This document shows positions 16,888-27,334 of a DNA stretch of 55,435 nt, one piece after another. A program made the translations under genes and the position numbers. Numbering within the stretch: position 1 is the stretch's first letter; every line of letters starts with the position of its first letter. This stretch comes from Verrucomicrobiota bacterium (lineage in GTDB: Bacteria > Verrucomicrobiota > Verrucomicrobiia > Opitutales > Opitutaceae), in assembly GCA_023432225.1 (NCBI GenBank), contig JAEYUW010000003.1, positions 1-55,435 on the forward strand. The letters are read 5' to 3'. The notes beneath the pieces are model-generated. The model saw only the letters and a program-made list of their open reading frames with translations, searched no databases and had not been told where the DNA came from.

Positions 16888-18999
16888 ATGTCCACGACCC
16901 ACGAAAAAGACCCAACTTGGGACCCAGCCCGCTGGCTCCCGACGACGCGCGACGAGATGGAAGCGCGCGGCTGGGACTACGTGGACGTGATCCTCGTCAC
17001 CGGTGACGCCTACGTGGACCATCCGGCGTTCGGCACGGCCGTCGTGAGCCGGCTGATCGAGCGCGAGGGTTTTCGCATCGCGATCCTGGCGCAGCCGAAC
17101 TGGCGCGACGACCTGCGCGACTTCAAGAAACTCGGCAAGCCGCGCTACTTCTTCGGCGTCACGGCGGGCTGCATGGACTCGATGGTCAACCGCTACACGG
17201 CGGCCAAGAAGCTGCGCAGCGAAGATGCTTACACGCCCGGCGGCGCACACGGCTTCCGGCCCGACTACGCGTCGACGGTTTACTCGAAGGTCCTGAAACA
17301 GATTTATCCCGACGTGCCGGTGCTGCTCGGCGGCATCGAGGCGAGCCTGCGGCGCGTGACGCATTTCGACTATTGGTCGGACCAACTCATGCCTGGCATC
17401 CTCGCCAGCAGCGGCGCGGACATGCTCGTCTACGGCATGGGCGAGCTGCCGTTGGTGGAAGTGCTGCGGCTCCTGAAACGCGGCGTGCCGTTTTCTTCGC
17501 TGACGACGATCGCGCAAACCGCCGTGTTGCTTCCGCCCGGCGAGACGGCGCCGAAGAACAAGAACTGGGACGACTTCGAGCTGCACTCGCACGAGGAATG
17601 CCTCGCCGACCGCGCGCTCTACGCGGCCAACTTCAAGAACATCGAGACCGAGTCGAATCGCGCCAAGGCGCGGCGCCTCCTGCAGCGCACGGGCGAGCGC
17701 CTGCTCGTCATCAATCCGCCGTATCCCACGATGAGCGAAGCGCAGATCGATTCGTCGTTCGACCTGCCCTACACGCGCTTGCCGCACCCGAAGTATCGCA
17801 AGCGCGGGCCGATCCCGGCCTACGAGATGATCAAGCACTCGATCAACATGCATCGCGGGTGCTTCGGCGGTTGCAGCTTCTGCACGATCTCGGCGCACCA
17901 AGGGAAGTTCGTCGCGTCGCGCTCGAAGGCGTCGATCCTGCGTGAGGTTGAGTCAGTGAAACAGATGCCGGATTTCCGCGGCACGATCAGCGACCTCGGC
18001 GGCCCGAGCGCGAACATGTATAAGATGAAGGGCAAGCAGCAGTGGATTTGCGACGAGTGCGTGCGCCCCTCGTGCATCTGGCCCGACGTCTGCCGCAATC
18101 TCGACACCGACCACACCGCGCTGCTCGACATCTACGAATCCGTTCGCAACACCGAAGGCATCAAGCACGCCTACGTCGCCAGCGGTATCCGCTACGATCT
18201 CTTCCTGCACGACAAGGGCGCGACGCCCGAGGTGAAGGCGAGCCACGAGAAATACATCGAGGAACTCGCCGCGCACCACGTGCCCGGCCGCATCAAGGTC
18301 GCGCCCGAGCACACGAGCGACCACGTGCTGCGCGTCATGCGCAAGCCGAGCTTCAATCTCTTCTACAAGTTCAAGGAGAAGTTCACCGCCGCCGCCGCCA
18401 AAGCCGGCAAGCCCGACATGCCGGTGACGCCGTATTTCATCAGCTCGCACCCCGGCTCTCGCCCGGAGGACATGGCCGATCTCGCGCTGAAGACCAAGGA
18501 TCTCGGCTATCGACTCGAGGCCGTGCAGGACTTCACGCCGACGCCGATGACGGTCGCGACCGAGATCTACGCCACCGGCGTGCATCCCTACGACGCGAAG
18601 CCCGTCGAAGTCGCGCGTTCGCCGGACGAAAAGCAGACGCAGCGCAGTTTCTTCTTCTGGTATAAACCCGAGATGAAAGCGGCGCTGCGCTCGACGATGC
18701 AGCGCCTCGGTCTCGACGAAGTGGCGCATCGCCTGCTCGACGAGAAAAAGAAGACGCGCAACGTGACGCCCTCGCCGCACATTACGCCCTGCGGCATGAA
18801 CGCGGCCGATTTCCAAGCGCAGCAACCCGGCGCGCGCCTCGCCGCCGCGACCAAAGGGGCGAAAAAACCGATGCAGCCGTCAGCGCCAGCGGCTCCGTCC
18901 ACGCCGACGGCCCCCGTCCACGCTCCGAAACCGAAGAAGCCGACCGATCTCGACAAGCTGTTGCGTGAGGCCGGCGTGAAACTACCGGAAAAGAAATAA
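16888..18999 (+). CDS. ygiQ: YgiQ family radical SAM protein
   Basis: A 703-aa protein of the YgiQ (UPF0313) family. The radical-SAM [4Fe-4S] motif CxxxCxxC is present as C325, C329, C332 in HRGCFGGCSFC. The N-terminal cobalamin-binding-like domain (DYVDVILVTGDAYVDHPAFG) and the C-terminal YgiQ_N/YgiQ-associated features (PGSRPEDMADLALKTKDL, VQDFTPTPMTVATEIYATG) are intact, followed by a Pro/Ala/Lys-rich tail typical of the family. The reaction is unknown. The start at 16888 (MSTTHEKDPTWDPARWLPTT) is chosen because upstream in-frame codons approach the REPIN. No operon partner on the plus strand. Confidence 0.95.
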   Translation: MSTTHEKDPTWDPARWLPTTRDEMEARGWDYVDVILVTGDAYVDHPAFGTAVVSRLIEREGFRIAILAQPNWRDDLRDFKKLGKPRYFFGVTAGCMDSMVNRYTAAKKLRSEDAYTPGGAHGFRPDYASTVYSKVLKQIYPDVPVLLGGIEASLRRVTHFDYWSDQLMPGILASSGADMLVYGMGELPLVEVLRLLKRGVPFSSLTTIAQTAVLLPPGETAPKNKNWDDFELHSHEECLADRALYAANFKNIETESNRAKARRLLQRTGERLLVINPPYPTMSEAQIDSSFDLPYTRLPHPKYRKRGPIPAYEMIKHSINMHRGCFGGCSFCTISAHQGKFVASRSKASILREVESVKQMPDFRGTISDLGGPSANMYKMKGKQQWICDECVRPSCIWPDVCRNLDTDHTALLDIYESVRNTEGIKHAYVASGIRYDLFLHDKGATPEVKASHEKYIEELAAHHVPGRIKVAPEHTSDHVLRVMRKPSFNLFYKFKEKFTAAAAKAGKPDMPVTPYFISSHPGSRPEDMADLALKTKDLGYRLEAVQDFTPTPMTVATEIYATGVHPYDAKPVEVARSPDEKQTQRSFFFWYKPEMKAALRSTMQRLGLDEVAHRLLDEKKKTRNVTPSPHITPCGMNAADFQAQQPGARLAAATKGAKKPMQPSAPAAPSTPTAPVHAPKPKKPTDLDKLLREAGVKLPEKK

Positions 19000-19053
19000 C
19001 GCGGGTCTTCGCCCGGCGATGGCGAACGCGTTTCGCGTGTCCGGAGCGTTGCA

Positions 19054-19125
19054 GGAGCCGCGTGCGCGAGCGGACCGCCGTCGCGCGTCGAACTGCTCGC
19101 GTTGGCGAGCAGCGGCCCCGGCTCC
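19054..19125. repeat. Probable REPIN-like palindrome (GGAG...CTCC) / shared terminator
   Basis: GGAGCCG (19054-19060) and CGGCTCC (19119-19125) form inverted ends. Inside is a perfect hairpin CTGCTCGC-GTTG-GCGAGCAG (19093-19112). It lies between the convergent ends of ygiQ and the chemoreceptor gene, where it could act as a bidirectional terminator. The left inner hairpin is weak, so assignment to the REPIN group is tentative. Confidence 0.5.
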
Positions 19126-19145
19126 TCGCGGTGCAGCGCCGAACT

Positions 19146-20522
19146 TTATTTGCCCGCGTGAACGAGTGAACGAGCGGTGCGGGTGCGGGGCGGTGGCGGC
19201 GAGACGATGGCGGCGGTCGCGGGCGACGACTCGCTCCGCGCCGCAGAGTCGGCCACGAGCGATTGGACGAGGGCCTGGAGCTGTTGCGCGTCCTGGAGCA
19301 ACTCCGCGGCGGTGGCCGCGGTTTCCTCGGCGCGCGCGGCGGTCGCTTGCGTGACTTGATCGATCGAACTCACGTTTTGCGTGAGGTGCGCGAGGCCTTG
19401 CGATTGTTCCGTGGTGGCGCGGGCGATCTCGCGGATGTCTTCGTCCATCTTGCGCACGCGCTGGACGATCTCGTCGAAGACCGTGGCGACCCGCTCGCTG
19501 ATCGAGACACCGTGCGCGCTCTTCGCGACGGAATCCTGAATCTTGTCGGCGGTCTGGCGCGCGGCGTCGGCTGATTGTTGGGCGAGGCGGCGGACTTCCT
19601 CGGCGACGACGGCGAAGCCCCGGCCCGCTTCGCCGGCGCGGGCGGCTTCGACGGCGGCGTTGAGGGCGAGGATGTTCGTCTGAAACGCGATTTGGTCGAT
19701 TGTCTTGATGATCTCGGAAACGCTGTCGCCCGACTCGCGCACGGCGCGCATCGACGTTTGCATATCCTGCATCTGACTCGCGCCGTCATCGGCGATCCGG
19801 CGCGCCTCGGAGGCGAGTTTTTGGGAGTTGGTGGCGCGGTCCGCGGCGGAGTTCACCATGCTGGCAACTTCCTCCATCGCGGCACTGGTTTCCTCGAGCG
19901 ACGCGGCTTGCTGGGTCGCGCCGTCGGCCAGGCCGCTGCCGGCTTGTTGCAACACGAGACTCCGCTCCGTCACGCCGGTGGCGAAGGTCGCGACCTGCTC
20001 GCTGATCTTGCCCTGCAGGGCGATGACGCGGCTGAACATCCGGGCGATGACGATGAGCACGATCATCTCCGCCACGACGAATCCGGCATGCAGGAGCACG
20101 ATGCCGAACGACGCTTCGTAGTTGAACACGCTCTGCGGGAACAGCAGCCAGAACAGCACATGGTGCACCGCGATGGTCGCGGTCGCGACGAGCACCGGCA
20201 CGACGCGCGCGAGCGCCACCAGGCAGGCGAGGGCGACGAAGATGTGAAAATGCATCTCGATCATGCCCTTTCCGAGGTGGATGAGCAGGGCGCTGAAACA
20301 CATGGCTGCGGCGCCGATTGCGGCCGCGCCGAGCGCACTGCCCGGCCGCAGCCACTGGATCAGGGCCGGCCCGGCGAGGATCACGAGGCTCGCGCCTACG
20401 GCGACGGAGACACTGCTGCCAAAAACCAGCGCGGTGACGACCATCACGGGCACGTGCGCGGCGAGGATCGCCAGCGCCGCCTTTCCCACGCGACGGTGAT
20501 AGTTTTGTTCGAAATTGGTCAT
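19146..20522 (-). CDS. Methyl-accepting chemotaxis protein with polytopic N-terminal sensor
   Basis: A 458-aa chemoreceptor. Residues about 15-165 form 5-6 membrane helices rather than a periplasmic loop and include conserved-looking histidines (MHFHIF and AVHHVLFW), which may bind a metal, haem or quinone. A HAMP-like stretch is absent or minimal. The cytoplasmic signalling domain has the MCP hairpin tip IDQIAFQTNILALNAAVEAA with RAGEAGRGFAVVAEEVRRLA, which contacts CheA/CheW. Ala/Glu-rich methylation helices (ASLEETSAAMEEVASM) are present. The start overlaps the stop of the upstream thioredoxin-like gene (ATGA, 20519-20522), so the two are coupled. No che genes are in the window. Confidence 0.93.
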   Translation of the reverse strand: MTNFEQNYHRRVGKAALAILAAHVPVMVVTALVFGSSVSVAVGASLVILAGPALIQWLRPGSALGAAAIGAAAMCFSALLIHLGKGMIEMHFHIFVALACLVALARVVPVLVATATIAVHHVLFWLLFPQSVFNYEASFGIVLLHAGFVVAEMIVLIVIARMFSRVIALQGKISEQVATFATGVTERSLVLQQAGSGLADGATQQAASLEETSAAMEEVASMVNSAADRATNSQKLASEARRIADDGASQMQDMQTSMRAVRESGDSVSEIIKTIDQIAFQTNILALNAAVEAARAGEAGRGFAVVAEEVRRLAQQSADAARQTADKIQDSVAKSAHGVSISERVATVFDEIVQRVRKMDEDIREIARATTEQSQGLAHLTQNVSSIDQVTQATAARAEETAATAAELLQDAQQLQALVQSLVADSAARSESSPATAAIVSPPPPRTRTARSLVHAGK

Positions 20523-21139
20523 GGCTTGGCAGGGAAACGGAGGTGAAGCGGATCGAGGCGCTCGCGCAGTGCCTCGCTGGTGGCGCAGCCGTAGGAAGGA
20601 AGATTCTCGACCGGTTGGCCGCGGGCGACGGCGATCATCAGGTCGGAGGAAACATTAAACGCGCCCGGCAGGCCCGGACGGCTGCGGGCGTAGCCGCCGC
20701 TGTAGGCGAGTTGACCGCGCTGGTCGAACAGCGCGAGCCAGGGCGCGCCGTGGATGCGGTGCGTGCGCGCGAGTTCCTCCGGCGCGATGCGCGCGACGGA
20801 GAAGCCGGCCTGACGCAGACGTGACTCGATCTCCGGTTCGTCGCCCACGAGCCAGACTTGCTCGCGCCAGTCGCGCTGCGGGCCGCGCTTAACGAGATCG
20901 CCCGCCACCGAGGCCGAACAGCCGCAATCCGAGCCGAGGACATACCAGGCCAGCGGCGCGTTACCGGCGGCCTGTTCGTCGGGGCGAGCATTGGGCAACG
21001 GAATGAGGTGCTGCGCGACGGTCCAGGCGCCGAAGACACTGGTCGCCGCGAACCACGCGATAAAAACGCCCCAGGCGATTCGGCGCTGCAAAGGCGGAGC
21101 CGAATCAACCGTGGCGGGCTGAGTGCGTGGAGCGAGCAT
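20519..21139 (-). CDS. Membrane-anchored thioredoxin-like protein
   Basis: A 206-aa protein with one N-terminal membrane helix (about residues 20-45, RRIAWGVFIAWFAATSVFGAW) and a soluble domain, probably periplasmic. The domain starts with a strand and a Cys-rich turn, YVLGSDCGCSASVAGDL. It continues with APWLALFDQRGQLAYSGGYA, matching the cis-Pro/beta-turn layout of a thioredoxin fold, and has a further Cys in YGCATSEALRERLDPL. The active site would be DCGC, not a classic CxxC. It is translationally coupled to the chemoreceptor, which suggests it supports or feeds that sensor; this is inference. I do not recognise a characterised homologue. Confidence 0.75.
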   Translation of the reverse strand: MLAPRTQPATVDSAPPLQRRIAWGVFIAWFAATSVFGAWTVAQHLIPLPNARPDEQAAGNAPLAWYVLGSDCGCSASVAGDLVKRGPQRDWREQVWLVGDEPEIESRLRQAGFSVARIAPEELARTHRIHGAPWLALFDQRGQLAYSGGYARSRPGLPGAFNVSSDLMIAVARGQPVENLPSYGCATSEALRERLDPLHLRFPAKP

Positions 21140-21246
21140 GTCCGGCGTTTATCGGCCGGGCGGCAGACGACTTGAACGCAAACGACGTCGCGCCCGCGGA
21201 TTCGCCCCGAGCGGAAGAGCTCGGCCGTCGGTCCTTTCAGAGTGGA

Positions 21247-21447
21247 TTAAGGCGCAAGGGCGCGCGACAACGTCGGCGCGACGACCGGGACGAACACCAG
21301 CACTGCGGACAAAGCGGCGCGGGTCTCCATCGGTTTCGGCAGGATGCGGTCGGGCGGGTTCCAACCTTGAATGAATCCCCAAACGACAGCGAAGGCCACG
21401 ATTGCACCGAGGCCGACGCGCACCAAGGACCGGAGGTCAGTGTTCAT
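21247..21447 (-). CDS. Small membrane protein, unknown function
   Basis: A 66-aa protein with two hydrophobic helices (SLVRVGLGAIVAFAVVWGFI and LSAVLVFVPVVAPTLS) joined by a polar loop WNPPDRILPKPMETR. The start at 21447 (MNTDLRSLVRV) is preferred to an in-frame ATG 16 codons earlier with no sense. It sits 107 bases upstream of the thioredoxin-like gene on the same strand and may belong to its operon. No family recognised. Confidence 0.65.
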   Translation of the reverse strand: MNTDLRSLVRVGLGAIVAFAVVWGFIQGWNPPDRILPKPMETRAALSAVLVFVPVVAPTLSRALAP

Positions 21448-21535
21448 AGGGACAGGAGTCGCAGGGAAAAATGGCCCTGACGCGCGCGGTAGCAAGTCGG
21501 CGACCGTTACACGCCGGTGCGATGATTTGAGCCGT

Positions 21536-23953
<2,418 letters not shown>

Positions 23954-24233
23954 CAGGAGAGGAGCAATGACGCGGCCTCGCGGCGCGTGGAAGCAGCGAG
24001 GCGGGACGTCGATTTGCCGCCAAGAACCCGCCCGCTGCGTGCGGAGTTGCAGGAGATTTTTTGTGAGACGCGTGCCGACGCGGCGACGCGCGGTGGCTGG
24101 GTTTGGTCCTCCGGCCGCGAGTGAGCGCCCAACGTCGGGGCGTAAAGTTCCTCCCTCCATCAATCCAGCCAGCTACGCGGCGACTCGTCCCTTGTGTTTT
24201 CCACGGTTCTCCGCAGCGTCGCGCGAAATCCCC
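23954..24233. other. Divergent promoter region, no elements resolved
   Basis: This 280-base gap separates the divergent ADOP permease and POT transporter genes and must hold promoters for both. No good -35/-10 pair, operator palindrome or Shine-Dalgarno sequence was recognised. Confidence 0.4.
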
Positions 24234-25856
24234 ATGAGTTCTGCGAACGCTTCCGCTGCGGCGGCAAACGACCCGAAGGCGCCCATCCCGGGCCAGATCC
24301 CCTACATCATCGGCAACGAAGGTTGCGAACGCTTCAGCTTCTACGGCATGCGGAACATCCTGACGGTGTTTCTCGTCTCGTCGCTGCTCACTTATCTGCC
24401 CGAGAGCGATCGGCCGGGGGCGGCGAAGGATGTTTTCCACACGTTCGTGATCGGGGTGTATTTCTTTCCGCTGCTTGGCGGGTGGATCGCCGATCGGTTT
24501 TGGGGCAAATACAACACGATCTTCTGGCTGAGCCTCGTCTACTGCGTGGGTCAGGGCTGCCTCGCGCTGTTCGTCGACAGCAAGCTCGGGTTCTACACCG
24601 GCCTGTTCCTGATCGCGCTCGGCTCGGGCGGCATCAAGCCCTGCATCTCGTCGTTCGTCGGCGACCAGTTTGACCAGACCAACAAGCACCGCGCGAAGGT
24701 CGTGTTCGATGCGTTCTACTGGATCATTAATTTCGGCTCGTTCTTCGCCTCGCTGCTGATGCCGATCTTCCTGAAGCAACTCGGGCCCGCGATCGCGTTC
24801 GGTATTCCGGGCGTGTTGATGTTCATCTCGACCGTGATCCTGTGGGCCGGCCGCAGGAAATACGTCATGGTGCCGCCGACGCCGCCGGATCCGCACTCGT
24901 TTCTGAATGTCTCGCGCACCGCGATCCGCGCCGCCGCGCCGGGGAAGATCTTTTTCGGTCTCGGGCTCGCGCTGGCGGGCGTGTCCTTCGCATTCACGCC
25001 GAAGTATGGCTTCGTGATCGCGGCGTGCATGGCGCTCGTCGCGGTGATCGCGTTTGGCGGTATCGGCGTGTGGCTCCAACTGGAGCGCGCGCGCGGGCAG
25101 CATCCGGACGAGGCGGTTGAAGGTGTTCGCGGAGTGTTGCGTGTGCTGGTGTTGTTCGCGCTCGTGACACCGTTCTGGTCGCTGTTCGACCAAAAGGCCT
25201 CCACGTGGGTGCTGCAGGGCAATGCGATGCAGCCGCTGCACCTGTTCAACGTCGAGGCGCTCCGCGAGAGCAGTCCGCTGCTCGCGACGATCTTCGGCGG
25301 GTTTGCCACGATCCTGCCGTCGCAGATGCAGGCGCTGAACCCGTTGCTCGTGATGCTGCTCATCCCGTTCAACAACCTCGTGCTCTACCCGTCGCTGCGA
25401 AAAATGGGCATCGAGGTCACGGCGCTGCGCCGGATGGGCGCGGGCATCGCGTTTTCCGGTCTGTCGTGGATCGTCGTGGGCTGGTTGCAGCTCGTGATCG
25501 ATGGCGGCTCCGCGGTCACGATCGCGTGGCAGGTGCTGCCGTATGCGCTGCTGACGCTCGGCGAAGTCCTCGTCTCGGCGACGGGTCTCGAGTTCGCCTA
25601 CAGCCAGGCGCCGCAATCGATGAAGGGCGCGCTGATGAGCTTCTGGCTGTTGTCGGTCACCATCGGCAACCTCTGGGTGCTCGTCGTCAACGCCAGCGTG
25701 AAGAACGACGCGGTGACGAACCTGATCGCCTCGACGGGCTTCGGCGTGACGGCGTTTCAGATGTTCTTCTTCGCCGCCTTTGCGTTCGTGGCCGCCGCGA
25801 TCTTCGGCGTCGTGGCGCGCAGTTACCCGGTGAAGGATCACTACCGCAAAGCCTGA
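24234..25856 (+). CDS. Proton-dependent oligopeptide transporter (POT/PTR2 family)
   Basis: A 540-aa MFS-fold inner-membrane protein with 12-14 helices that imports di- and tripeptides with protons. The family's first-helix motif is present as ERFSFYGMRNILTVFLV, followed by VYFFPLLGGWIADRFWGKYN and the PTR2 signature GSGGIKPCISSFVGDQFD. The C-terminal half has FWSLFDQKASTWVLQG and GLEFAYSQAPQSMKGALMS, both conserved in POT proteins. The start at 24234 (MSSANASAAAANDPK) leaves a short polar N-terminus. It is probably monocistronic; the next gene is convergent. Confidence 0.95.
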   Translation: MSSANASAAAANDPKAPIPGQIPYIIGNEGCERFSFYGMRNILTVFLVSSLLTYLPESDRPGAAKDVFHTFVIGVYFFPLLGGWIADRFWGKYNTIFWLSLVYCVGQGCLALFVDSKLGFYTGLFLIALGSGGIKPCISSFVGDQFDQTNKHRAKVVFDAFYWIINFGSFFASLLMPIFLKQLGPAIAFGIPGVLMFISTVILWAGRRKYVMVPPTPPDPHSFLNVSRTAIRAAAPGKIFFGLGLALAGVSFAFTPKYGFVIAACMALVAVIAFGGIGVWLQLERARGQHPDEAVEGVRGVLRVLVLFALVTPFWSLFDQKASTWVLQGNAMQPLHLFNVEALRESSPLLATIFGGFATILPSQMQALNPLLVMLLIPFNNLVLYPSLRKMGIEVTALRRMGAGIAFSGLSWIVVGWLQLVIDGGSAVTIAWQVLPYALLTLGEVLVSATGLEFAYSQAPQSMKGALMSFWLLSVTIGNLWVLVVNASVKNDAVTNLIASTGFGVTAFQMFFFAAFAFVAAAIFGVVARSYPVKDHYRKA

Positions 25857-25883
25857 CGCGTGGCCCGCCCACGCGGGCGCGCC

Positions 25884-26363
25884 TCAGTGTTTTGTTTCGG
25901 CCTTTTCCACCGCCTCGCACGTGCGCCGGCGGTGTTCGGCGAGCTGTTTTGCCACGCAGTCGGGGCAGATGCCGTGGCTCGTGCCGGTGGCGAACTTGGA
26001 GTCGAAATAGTCCTCCATCGAGAGCCATTCGTCATTGTGGCCGACCTTGCGGCACCACGCGCAGATGAGCAGAAACTCCTCCAACTCGTGGAGCCGCTGC
26101 AGCAGGCGGCGGGTGGACCAATGCACGATCGCCCACACGAAGGCCACGGTGAGCGAGCGGAGAAGCGCCCGGGTCCAGAGGAACTCCGGGGATTCGTTGA
26201 AAAAATAGTGGGGCAAACGGAAAACCTCCACCAGCCACATGATGGCAACCAAGCTCGAGAAGCCGATGGCCTGCCAGCGAAGAATGCCGCGGCCGCTCAC
26301 ATGCGTGGGGAGAGAAGGTGACACGGCTCCATGCAGGGTGCACTTGCTGAAGCGGCAAGTCAT
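25884..26363 (-). CDS. Membrane protein with C-terminal zinc-ribbon-like domain
   Basis: A 159-aa protein. Two hydrophobic helices (QAIGFSSLVAIMWLVEVF and TRALLRSLTVAFVWAIVHW) are followed by a cytoplasmic domain with two Cys pairs, ICAWCRKVGHNDEWLSMEDY and SHGICPDCVAKQL. This Cys-pair domain is common at the end of bacterial histidine kinases and PAS proteins, where it probably binds zinc. Here it stands alone on a membrane anchor without a kinase. The start at 26363 is chosen because the region further upstream lacks coding character. Function unknown; signalling is an inference from the domain. Confidence 0.75.
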   Translation of the reverse strand: MTCRFSKCTLHGAVSPSLPTHVSGRGILRWQAIGFSSLVAIMWLVEVFRLPHYFFNESPEFLWTRALLRSLTVAFVWAIVHWSTRRLLQRLHELEEFLLICAWCRKVGHNDEWLSMEDYFDSKFATGTSHGICPDCVAKQLAEHRRRTCEAVEKAETKH

Positions 26364-26561
26364 TTTCCCGCACGCGACTGGACCGAAGCGCGCGGTGCGG
26401 GCCGCCGGGCGGCCCCCGGCGCGATCAAGGGACCGACCAGTCTCGTGACTGCTCGTTGCGCTTTTCCGCAGGCGCAAATACGGGTTGTTCCGCATGTCGG
26501 TGGCCGCGGCGTTGCTTTAACGTGGCCCGTTGCGCTTCTCCCGGCGCAACCTTCTTTGCCC

Positions 26562-26897
26562 GTGAACGAACTTTCCACATCTCCTGGCGCCTGGGGCGAT
26601 AGCGCCCTCGATCGCGATTCGCCTCCTGCGGCGAAAGCGATCAGCAGTTCGCTTGATTCGGTGCTCGCGGCGGAGCTCAGCACCGCGGGGCTGTGTGCGC
26701 ATTTTTGGCGGGAGCCGATGGCGGCAATGGCGGCGCAAGCGAATGTGAACGGTTACCACGCCTTGGCGTTGCTGGAGTTGGCTTGGAGCAGCGGGACCTG
26801 TTTCCACGCGGCGACCCGGGCCGGCGCCGCCATTCTCGGCACCGCGATGCTCATGGCGCAATCGTTCCGTCCCGACGAGGCGGGCGAGCTGCGGTAG
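26562..26897 (+). CDS. Hypothetical small protein (uncertain)
   Basis: A possible 111-aa protein starting at GTG 26562. The first half is Ser/Ala-rich and polar (SPGAWGDSALDRD, AAKAISSSLDSVLAAELS). The second half could form amphipathic helices (MAAMAAQANVNGYHALALLE, then CFHAATRAGAAILGTAMLMA). No family recognised. It would otherwise leave a 548-base gap between two minus-strand genes. The composition is more protein-like than the opposite frame, but no start signal or homology supports it. Confidence 0.4.
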   Translation: MNELSTSPGAWGDSALDRDSPPAAKAISSSLDSVLAAELSTAGLCAHFWREPMAAMAAQANVNGYHALALLELAWSSGTCFHAATRAGAAILGTAMLMAQSFRPDEAGELR

Positions 26898-26911
26898 CGA
26901 CCTGCGGCTAC

Positions 26912-27307
26912 TTAGCCGTGACGATTCTCGCGGCGCGGCGGCACAGGCGCGACCGCCTCGACCAACCCGAGTGCGACCTGGGTTTTCTTCGGGAGACCGG
27001 CGGCCACGAGCCCGTGACTGCGGCTGATGTGCTTCTGGAGTTGCGGCTCAGACAGCGACGCGAGATCCGCGACGTGCACCCAGTGGCGTTTCGCGAAATA
27101 GGGCGCCTGGCCGATGCCGTCGATCTCGGTGAGTTCGTCGAATTCGTCCGGGGTCACCTTGAACGTGACGCCTTCAAGCAGACTTCCGTCCAGCGAGAGC
27201 ACGAGAAACACCTTGCCTGCGACCTTGTAGACGAGTCCGCCCCACTGCGCGACGACGGTCGTGTGGGGCAGTGCGAGAGCGAAGGCTTGGAGACGGTCGA
27301 GTTTCAT
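26912..27307 (-). CDS. MmcQ/YjbR family protein
   Basis: A 131-aa protein of the YjbR (MmcQ) family, small double-wing proteins with a fold related to DNA-binding CyaY-like domains and with unclear function. Family features are LPHTTVVAQWGGLVYKVAGK, VFLVLS, and FKVTPDEFDELTEIDGIGQA with APYFAKRHWVHV. The length matches the family; the last about 15 residues are a charged, Pro/Arg-rich tail. It lies 27 bases downstream of the YccS-type gene on the same strand, so it may be co-transcribed with it. Confidence 0.9.
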   Translation of the reverse strand: MKLDRLQAFALALPHTTVVAQWGGLVYKVAGKVFLVLSLDGSLLEGVTFKVTPDEFDELTEIDGIGQAPYFAKRHWVHVADLASLSEPQLQKHISRSHGLVAAGLPKKTQVALGLVEAVAPVPPRRENRHG

Positions 27308-27334
27308 GGGGGAACGGCAGCGGTGGCCCCGGTT

